Positions 55,990 to 64,000 of a DNA stretch of 64,000 nucleotides are shown piece by piece (position 1 is the first letter of the stretch; each line of letters starts with the position of its first letter). The notes under the pieces were generated by a model, which was not told the DNA's origin, searched no databases, and saw nothing but the letters and a program-made list of their open reading frames with translations. A program made the position numbers and the translations under genes. Source of the DNA: Platycnemis pennipes (Eukaryota > Arthropoda > Insecta > Odonata > Platycnemididae); the NCBI GenBank assembly GCA_933228895.1, contig OW121847.1, forward strand, positions 128,506,350-128,570,349, written 5' to 3'.

Positions 55990-56500
55990 ATTACATACTA
56001 GGTGTTGAAAATTTCTGAATAACTGCAGGAGCAGGAGACACTCCTGGTGCTGATACCTGCAGAGCGAAATATGTCCAACAAGTTGCCAAGAAAAGAAAGG
56101 AGCAGATAAAGACATCAGTTAAATTAATATATGACTCTCGGATTTCAAGCCAAGTAAGATTTTGGGTTGCTGACATTTCGATGGAACACTCCTCCATTGT
56201 CCTCAGAGAAATAAGCTTGCAGGGCATTCTGCATGCACTTACATAGCCATCTAATCCGGGGGGCATTGTTGTCTCATTTTTTCTTTTTTCCATTATTTTT
56301 CGAATCAACGGTTTCCATTCCCTGCTGAGGATGTACCCAGAGTCACGATTTAAGGTGTTATCTTCCAGCCTGATTTCGATGGCCTCTCTAAGGAGACGAT
56401 CCCAATACCCATTTCCTTTGGAGACCAGTTGAGCCTCATCAAGGGAGATGATGTGATCTTCCGATAGGCTATGTTCACGATTACAAGAAAAGCCGCGTTG
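55990..56500 (-). mobile_element. Penelope-like C-terminal fragment, antisense
   Basis: Minus-strand reading from 56497: HSLSEDHIISLDEAQLVS, then YWDRLLREAIEIRLEDNTLN and SGYILSREWKPLI, the conserved region after GIY-YIG in Penelope-like proteins. The 3' tail (56190-56230) has GGAGGAGTGTTCCATCGAAA, a decayed end motif. It stands head to head with the + fragment at 56521. Confidence 0.75.
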
Positions 56501-56520
56501 AAAGTCTCCTCAGTCCTGAA

Positions 56521-56800
56521 ATGTCTCCCAAAGAGAAAAAGCCCATTGCAAGAGCTTGTCTGCCATATGTTTCAACCGTCCCTGTAAAAAACCTTAGGAT
56601 CCTAGCCAAATGGAACATCAAAACAATTCATAAACCACCGAAAAAACTGCGAGGCGATTTAGTGCGAGTCAAGGACAAATTGGGATTCAAAACACCTGGA
56701 GTTTACCAGGTTTCATGTCAATGCAGAAGAGTATACATCGGAGAGACACGCATCATCGGGCACATGATAGAGACCCGAATAAAAGAGCACAGGAGGTGTA
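56521..56800 (+). mobile_element. Penelope-like GIY-YIG fragment
   Basis: Encodes LPYVSTVPVKNLRILAKWNI, TIHKPPKKLRGDLVRVKDKL and PGVYQVSCQCRRVYIGETR, then ETRIKEHRR. GVYQ...VYIGE is the GIY-YIG nuclease core of Penelope-like elements. It is cut off at about 56797 where copia sequence starts. Confidence 0.85.
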
Positions 56801-58552
56801 TTAGGTTGTTCCTTGTTGTTGAAGGAATGCTCCAAGCCGTTTATTCCAGCATCTAGGTGCTTGCTCAAGTCCGTAAAGACTTCTCTTCAGCTGACAAACC
56901 TTGCTGGTTCCATTTTCATATCCTTGTGGCTGCTTCAGGAAAACTTCTTCTTCAAGCTCTCCATACAGAAATGCTGTTGACACATCGAATTGTGCCAGGT
57001 GCATCTTCTTACTTGCTGCAATGCTGAGAATATAGCGGATCGTTCTCATCTTCGCCACCGGACTGAAGGTCTCGCTGTAATCAATGTCAGGACACTGACT
57101 GAACCCCTTAACAACCAATCTCCCCATGTACTTGTCGATGCTGCCATCTGGATTTTTCTTGAGTCAAAAGACCCATTTACATGGAATTGCCTTTGCACCT
57201 GGTGGAAGCTCTGTCAAAATCCATGTTTGATTCTCTTTCAATGAAGCAATTTCACGATACATGGCTTTCTTCCACTCGACTGAATCTTCGCTACTCAATG
57301 CATCTTCAAAGGTATCAGGATCCTCCATCACTTGATTCAAGAACTCCTCCACTTTCATGGCATAATCTTAAAGATGTTTTGGTCTTTTCAAGGTGTTTTC
57401 TTCAGGGAATGATAAAATTTCAACGGTGCCTTTCCTAATGGCCTTGAGAGCTTCTTTTCCAGCAGCCTTGATGACACAGGGACTTTGAAACTACTGGAAC
57501 TCGAAAAAACAGATCCAGACAATTCGTCACATGCTTCGTTGCTCCATTGTTGATTCACCATCCTGATGAGACCATCTCGACTTGAAAAATATCTTCACTG
57601 ATGACACACAGGGCTACATTGGTGTCCACAGTGTTGCTCTGAAGGCCGCTCTTCTTTGGTCGCCCATCAGCAATTTACTTCTTGCATGAAATTACCCAAT
57701 GCCCTTACTTCTTGCAGTAATTACAGGTGTCATTCTCTTTTGACCTCTTCGGACCTTGATTTTCTGCTCTTCACGAATAATGCTACTCCAGTGTCTCCCT
57801 CTGGGCTTTTTCTAAAATTTCGCTTGTACATGCATACCTGGGTGATTAGCTCTTCAAAAGTCTTCTCTTCATCTTTCGATAATAATAACATCCAGCTGGA
57901 GCTGAAATTCTCGAATTCACCCAGTAGAATTTGCAAGACTACTAACTAAAATCAGATCTGGCAGCGTATTTTCACTCTTGGCTTTCAAGCTGTTATTGAG
58001 CTCAAACCACAAACTTTTCAACCTCGGGGCGTGAGTCGAAATGTCCTCTTCATTAATCCAGCAAAATGCAAAAAACTCAGTGCATATTTAAATCAGCTGG
58101 TCTTTGGATGAAGCATCGAAATTCAACTTTAATGCTTCCCACACCTCTCGTGCTGTCTCTTTATCCATTATTTTTTTCATAAATTGCATCAGTCACCGAA
58201 CTCGAAATTATGGACTCTGCATAACTATTTGCCTTAGGGTATACATAGCTATCCTTCTTGTGCTCTTTGGTTGCCTCCTCCATAGCATCAGGTAATAGAG
58301 GCTCGAGTTTCACCAATTTTCCATTAATTGTATCGAGGGCTCCTTCGTGGTAATCCAACAAGTCCTGCAATTTCCACTTCCAAATTGGCCAGTCCACCTC
58401 TCCAGCCAGGGGTTTGATGTGTTTTGCCAGATCCATTCTTCAAAAATGTTGAGATGATGAGACTCCACAGCAAACTGAACCTCGACGTGATTTGCACGAT
58501 CTCACATGCAACTCTCTATTTACTTAAAGGCAACTCGCGTGAGCTGGGTGGT

Positions 58553-58566
58553 CTGAGCTCATAACC
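58553..58566 (-). promoter_or_regulatory. copia primer-binding site
   Basis: GGTTATGAGCTCAG on the minus strand, 3 bases after the LTR. It resembles the GGTTATGGGCCCAG-like sites of copia elements, which pair with an internal part of the initiator Met tRNA. Confidence 0.7.
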
Positions 58567-58569
58567 TAT

Positions 58570-58827
58570 TGAGATATATATGTTTCTCCATAATTTATTT
58601 GGTATTCGATGTCTCTTTTTAGTTTCGAATGCTGTTTTTTAGGTCCCCTTTGTTACCTCCTCAGTTACATAACAACCACAAAAAAACAATGAACTCACAA
58701 ATTGGCATGGCAGCACTATCTCTGGATCAAACCATCAACTATAAAATTCAAATTCATTTTAACATTACTTTATAACTTCAACATGTTTTATACATATTTT
58801 TGGTACTCGGACAAAATTTTTCCAACA
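58570..58827 (-). repeat. copia 5' LTR
   Basis: 258 bp beginning TGTTGGAAAAATTTTGTCCG and ending TATATCTCA on the minus strand (TG...CA ends). It lies just upstream of the primer-binding site. No second copy exists in the window for age estimation. Confidence 0.78.
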
Positions 58828-60717
58828 CTACGATCGCCAACTTTAAACTATTAACATAGGAAATACAAGTAGGTATTTATTTTACAATCTTTTAAGACAA
58901 GTGATACAATGTATGACACAGGCATCTTTTAAGAATGCTTTCACGAACAATGACCAAAAAATTATACAATATTTCCGAAGACAACAAAAGTTAGAGAAAA
59001 CAAAAATACATTTTTTTCACAATTTATTGAAAATGTTTGGAATTACGAAGTGCCGACTTTCCGTTCCTGCTCACTTTGTATTATCGAGAGTCCACTGTAT
59101 GTGTATTTGCAAACTAGGGAGATTACACTAATTATATTTCTAACTGTTGCAATATCACTTTTTATTGTGTAAGCATTGTGAAGATAACTAAAAGACATCA
59201 ATTAGAGACGAAAACAGTTTAGTAAACTTGTACGCTGGTGAATTATGTGATGCACCTGTTGAGGCCAATGAAGATAGCAGGGGGAGTTACAAGTCAGTCC
59301 TCAACTGACTATAGACTGGCATCCGGACCAGCCCCCTGGACCACTACCAATTGCCTATATCGTAATTCACGCCACTCCACCTCAACCGTGCCGGAAAAAA
59401 AACCCTTCCTGTAATGACTCATCCCCTCTCATACTCTCTGTTCAAGTCAAGACGAGAAGCAGTTGGCATTCAGTATTGGCAGCCTGAATGTAAGTACTTT
59501 AGAATGTTTCATTTCTCGCACCTTATAAGTGTTTCATTGATATTTAGGGGAAGTTAGCCTGAGCCATCAACTTCTAGCTACCTAGCCAACAGCCTTATTC
59601 CATCAACAAAAATGAATGGGAAGTTAGCCAAATGGTTGCTTGGCCACTGAGTTGTTGATTTGTAATTTGGGCAGTATTTTCTGAAGTTATTATGCTTGTT
59701 TTTCTTTTGAATGTATAATACTTGTTTATCTTTTGAATGTATAATACTTGTATATCTTTTGAATGTATAATACTTGTTTTACTTTGATTTTCTTCATTTT
59801 GTCTCACTCACCCATGATTGAAAAGAATTTACGCAGGAGCTTTTTAATAGAGTTCCAATGGAATGCTGCATAACTTGTACTCCCTAGCATCTTTGAAGGC
59901 ATGCTACATTTGCTCAGTTGTTTGCCCCTGACAGACAAGCATGAGCATATCTATAAATGTTATCACCCCAAGAGAGCCTGACAGTGTTCATCAGAAATTC
60001 ATAAGTCCAATAATTGAGTTTCTGAGGTGCTGGTAACACCAAGTTTCTCTTTCTCATAGTTACAAGTGGATTCCAGGTTTTTTTTCACTTTACATACTGA
60101 GTACACACAGTAATACATATTATACCAATTTTTCAACCAACCCAACCAACCACTGGACGTTGTCCTTGATTCCCAAACTTTGGGCAATGTGCAATGCTTT
60201 TTCTCTTATGACAATGCCATTCACAGTGATACTTGACAATCTAGAACTTAAAAACCACCCTTTACACTTAAGTATTCCTTCGTATTAAGAATTCTTGACA
60301 TTTTCTAATTTTCATTAGGCCTCTCCATTGACTAGCATGTTTCAAAATCACAGTACGATTTTTCACTATAGTATTAATGAAAGGACCATTAATCTTAGAT
60401 GTTTGCCATACCAATGTGATTTGCATCATGAGAATCCACTTGTTCCACAATTTTTATTTTAGCCTAAATTGAAAATTTCTATTTTGCTTTAGAATAGAAT
60501 ATATTCTCTTGTCCTAACTATCAGCCATTGGTTTAGTTCTTGTATTTTTATCATTCCATTATGTCTGGGTAAAAAGTCATTTCCATTCTTCATTAAATCA
60601 AAATGTACTCCTGCAGTTGTTCCTAAATTGTGTACATTGCCTCCTATTATAATCATTTCAGAGCATGAATCCCACAAATCTTTTCTTAGATATCACGAGT
60701 GAATTTCATCTTTCCAT
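58828..60717. other. SMURF intron, mostly unassigned
   Basis: AT-rich; contains the 26-bp tandem repeat at 59700-59785. A short GC-rich patch at 59270-59400 is unidentified. Confidence 0.5.
59700..59785. repeat. 26-bp tandem repeat, three units
   Basis: TGAATGTATAATACTTGT starts at 59708, 59734 and 59760 (period 26), nearly identical. Confidence 0.92.
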
Positions 60718-61172
60718 CACTACAGTCCAGCCGGCGAGAGTTGCCCGATGACAGAAAAAGAGAAAGTCAGGGGGGCAGAAAACCCTGGTGCCTGCATGGG
60801 TCGTGCAGCCAATCACTGTCTCCCAAATGCACCCCACACCCTTGCCCTGTCATACAATGTTGTCACATGGATATGAATCACCGAAAATACCCTGGGCTTT
60901 CAGTATCTCTTCAAGTTCTCTTACGTGCGTTCCTTCAGTAACAGTGGTGTTTTGAGATTTTCGTGCTCTTTTTCCCAAGTTTTGCGGATATATTTCCGGG
61001 TGCTTGCAACGGAAGTATTTTGCTTTAGTGCTTGGTGAAAACCTTTTGCAAGACCGTTTTGTCAATCTAGAGCCGTGGGCGTTTTCCTTTCTGACCTGGC
61101 AACCTTGCCCCCCACCTCTCACTCAACCCTGCTGCCTGTCATCGGACAACTCTCACCGGCTGGACTGTAGTG
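60718..61172. mobile_element. CACTA-ended MITE
   Basis: 455 bp. The ends CACTACAGTCCAGCCGG and inverted CCGGCTGGACTGTAGTG continue inward (GAGAGTTG, CCGATGACAG) to about 37 bp of inverted repeat with two mismatches. CACTA termini suggest EnSpm/CACTA, but I do not see a matching 3-bp target duplication. No transposase is present. Confidence 0.75.
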
Positions 61173-61236
61173 GTGCTGTGTACTACCCCACTACGTTCCA
61201 AATCTTCCATTAAACAACGAACATTACCATGCTCTC

Positions 61237-63960
61237 TAGTGATGGGAAAAAAAATGTTTTTTTCATGCGAACATTTTAAAATGTTGAACAAAAAACGTTT
61301 TAACCATAAAAACTTTTTTTAAACATTTTATTCCTATATTGCACTTATTTTTACGTGGAAATGCATGTTGTTTAGACATTTATGCCTATATTATTCGTAG
61401 GCAATTTAACTGATTCATTATCTATTCCAAGTAATAGTTCTTTGAAGAAAAAGTGAAATATACAAAGTGATATCATTAAAAAATGTATGCAGAATGAGGA
61501 ATATGACGTGTTGAAAATCACATGTGAATATTCAATTGTCTCGAGCACATTAATCTTGGTGACTTGTCATATTAAAGAGCCAATAAAGAAACAGAATGAA
61601 TGAAGTCATTTCATGGAATGACATGCATTTCATGACATGCATAATAATTAATATTAGGTAAATATTATTTTAGCAGCTTGTAACTGAAGTTTTTTGGCAT
61701 TTTAGAGCAAAATATTCAATAGGATATAAACAAAGACACGTGTTATCGATGAATGCTGAGGAATCCTCCAGTTTTCGCATGGTCAGGGCGAAGTTTTTTA
61801 CAAATATTAATACGACTTATCTTTACATAGCAGAAACGTCATCGAAAAATGTTTATATCTTCTACAGTATTTCAACAGTGGTTTTGTATCTAATACAATA
61901 TTTAGTTTATTATTTAATTTATTTAGACTAAAAAACAGTCAAATTACTGTAAGCAGCTACATTTTTTTGTTGGGCATTCCAATCTAATTATGATGACACA
62001 TGTTTTGTTTTCAAGGTTCTGTTTCGTAGCTTAGAATGCTTGAAATAAAAGAGTGAATAAGTTTTTAGGTTACTATAATGACGAAGAATTGGATAAAAAG
62101 GAAATCCTCAGGCTTCACTTGGTGGAACCGCATGATAGTAAATAAAGTGATCACTTGGTAAGATTCCACAAATTTATTTTATGACCAACCAAGGTTTCGA
62201 TTGTTTGACAATCATTATCAAGATAATGATTGTCAAACAATCGAAACCTACTCCAGTGGTGAAATAAATTTGTGGATTCTTACCAAGTGATCACTTTATT
62301 TACAAGAATTGGATACATTTTTTACATTGTTTTTTTTCCATGGACAATATCTTCCATAGCATTAATTACAGCCATACTTGTATTAAAGACATGTATAATT
62401 AGGCAGTTATATTAGAGTCTGTAGTGCACAACAGAATATATGCATATAACTGTATACAAATACAGAAGAACCAAAGTGGCCTGTCATCTATGTTTTGGAT
62501 TGGATTAGTCTGAATCTATGTCTTTAAATTCCTCCAAATCGCCATCAAGATCTGATTCCTCACAGGAAATGAGTTAAGAAATATTACCATCTACACCTGC
62601 AGGTATAACAACTTCCCCTCCCTCATTATCAGTTTTCGAGAGATTATCTCTTAAAATTTTAGAACTTTGGTTTCCAGTAATTTCAAGTCGTGCTTGATGA
62701 AAATAAGTTTCAAAGCCATTTCATTAGTCAAGCGATTTCTTCTTAGGTTATGAATATTTCCATATGTGCTAAAACTTCTTACCGTCACTGAGAATGAGAA
62801 TGGAAGTGAAAGAATCTGTATGGCAACTCATGAGACTTTTGTTTTTTAGCATATTCCCTTCCAAAACATCAGAGGCAAAAGATTTTTAAATACTGAAATG
62901 ACGTATGGTTTCTTCCTCATATGTCAGCCATATAGTTCGCCATTTCCGTATGAATTTCAGCAATATTCTTTCGCTGAAGGTGAGATCAGATTTGGCGAGA
63001 TTATCAACAAATTCAAAAACATCAGAAATTTCTGACGATTTCAAGCTGGAATCTTTTATTGAGGGATCAAAAAAATTAGCTGCCAAATGGGCCTTTGCCA
63101 CGGCCATATCTCTTCTCTTTTTAACTAAATTTATTATTTCACTACTGCAAAAATCTGTATTTTCAGTTGTGATCATAGAAAAATGTTTCACTCTTTCAAA
63201 GAGATCTAGGGAAATACAGCGGACTTTGCTAAGCTGTGGCTCATCACTTTCCATGTCGATTATGCAGGCTTTTAACGGTTTCAGAACAACTTGCAAATTA
63301 TTTAAAAAAAATACAAAAATCTTCAGACATTTTCCTTTTATTTTGGGTCGTGATGGAGCTTCAGTGATGGATTCTTATGATTCATATCAATTGCCATCTG
63401 CTGCAGCACACTCATGTTAGTAATTACAGATTCCAGAGTGTGAGATTAGCTGTGGATGCGAATCGAGTTCCTGCAGGGTTTTTTTAAAGTGCTATAAATT
63501 CTTAGCTCTTTTGAACATCTGAAAACAAAGAACTTAGGCAATTTGAGCTTCTTATTTTGCTAATTATATCCACAGCTGCTTTAATCTATTTCCGGGATGC
63601 CAAAAATATCCTTCAAGAGTAACTGAAGAATTTGGTCGATACAGCCATACATACAAATATGAGGATACTTTGACTTCTCCTGTGCCACACACCTTTATGG
63701 TGGCATGCAAGGTATTATGTAGATGTACAGGTCTGAATCGCTGAAGGCTTCAATAACATTGCCGCATCACGAAGCCTCTCAGTGTTTGGGAGAACAGTTG
63801 ATGACGAATTGACTACAAATTGAATGCAGTCTTACAGGAGCTCACAAAATACACATATAGCGAAAATATGTAATGCAAAGCAACTTGAATTCCAAGGTAA
63901 TATCACTCCCCTCGGGCAAGAAATTCAGTGTCCAATTACTTGAAGAAACTTCCCAAAGTA
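61237..63960 (-). mobile_element. hAT transposon relic with transposase, antisense
   Basis: The terminus TAGTGATGGGAAAAAAAATG at 61237 is a typical hAT end. Minus-strand transposase pieces: a GCIDQILQLLLKDIFGI-like block (about 63650-63600), VVLKPLKACIIDMESDEPQL and KAHLAANFFDPSIK (62886-63296), and the dimerisation domain SFSVTVRSFSTYGNIHNLRR then RLTNEMALKLIFIKHDLKLL (about 62810-62660). ERSFS is changed to VRSFS and stops are present, so it is inactive. The 5' end lies beyond the window. A foldback is inserted at 62139-62302. Confidence 0.8.
62139..62302. repeat. near-perfect 164-bp foldback
   Basis: Outer arms TAAATAAAGTGATCACTTGG and its complement; inner arms GGTTTCGATTGTTTGACAAT and complement, separated by about 2 bp; a short unequal segment in between. 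The CAATCGAAACC string is of the Penelope-end type seen in the other foldbacks. It lies inside the hAT relic. Confidence 0.88.
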
Positions 63961-64000
63961 TAATGATCAACGCATCAGCCTTGCAAACATAAAAACACTA

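Larger units (their letters stand above)
56797..58827 (-). mobile_element. Ty1/copia retrotransposon relic with one LTR
   Basis: Minus strand, 5' to 3': LTR (58827-58570), primer-binding site (58566-58553), gag start MDLAKHIKPLAGEVDWPIW (58436), gag with zinc knuckle C-x2-C-x4-H-x4-C (about 57735-57690), protease remnant (NNGATKHVTN), then directly the pre-RT region EDALSSEDSVEWKKAM (57164-57358) and RT (FSPVAKMRTIRYILSIAA, QFDVSTAFLYGELEEEVFLK; 57127-56801). Integrase is missing, RT stops before the YVDD box, and the 3' LTR is absent. It therefore encodes no functional element. Confidence 0.9.

Noticed and set aside
62905..63420. 171-codon plus-strand frame
   Set aside because: Antisense shadow of the hAT transposase relic, which is recognisable on the minus strand.

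Overview
This is AT-rich nuclear DNA from an animal, most likely an insect with a large, transposon-filled genome. Genes are split by introns up to about 11.6 kb. Splice sites follow GT-AG, and the repeats are typical of arthropods: Penelope-like elements, several LINE clades, pogo/Tigger, hAT, a Helitron, copia and tRNA-derived SINEs. I cannot name the species. There are no operons, CRISPR arrays or other prokaryotic features.

Two host genes converge tail to tail. (1) On the + strand, 4072-43864 holds the 3' two thirds of an ERCC6/CSB (Rad26-like SNF2 ATPase, transcription-coupled repair) gene. I placed eleven exons by splice signals, phase continuity and family motifs. They join into one open frame of 995 residues ending in a stop, and only the N-terminal region (roughly 500 residues in human CSB) lies upstream of the window. 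(2) On the - strand, 51376-51560 is the last coding exon of a SMURF-type HECT E3 ubiquitin ligase, including the catalytic cysteine and the C-terminal FAVE. Its 3' UTR probably runs down toward 48.8 kb, and its next intron covers everything from 51.56 kb to the end of the window.

Almost all the rest is transposable elements. 1-3760: a truncated repeat, a LINE RT fragment and a nearly full-length LINE. 6.4-13.7 kb (ERCC6 intron 2): a hAT MITE, then an antisense LINE split by a Tigger-like element, itself split by a CAGGGTTGGG-ended element, itself split by a CAGGGTGGC-ended element. 18.8-21.2 kb (intron 6): a TTA-flanked MITE and LINE/Tigger fragments. 26-36.7 kb (intron 9): a TTAA-flanked element with five copies of a perfect 20-bp palindrome, a 2.4-kb element inserted in a LINE RT frame, two Tigger-like copies, an R2/NeSL-like LINE interrupted by a MITE, and a 700-bp AT-rich foldback. 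37.2-42.6 kb (intron 10): two pogo/Tigger elements with transposase remains. 44.2-48.5 kb (between the genes): LINE tails, a hAT relic and two tandem Penelope-like copies. 52.3-64 kb (SMURF intron): a Helitron relic, a GC-rich foldback, Penelope-like fragments, a copia relic with one LTR, a CACTA-ended MITE and a hAT transposase relic.

The two genes are functionally independent (DNA repair; ubiquitin signalling). The most informative structures are the nested insertions, where removing the element plus one target-site copy restores the interrupted sequence, and recurrent palindromic structures made from inverted Penelope-type 3' ends.
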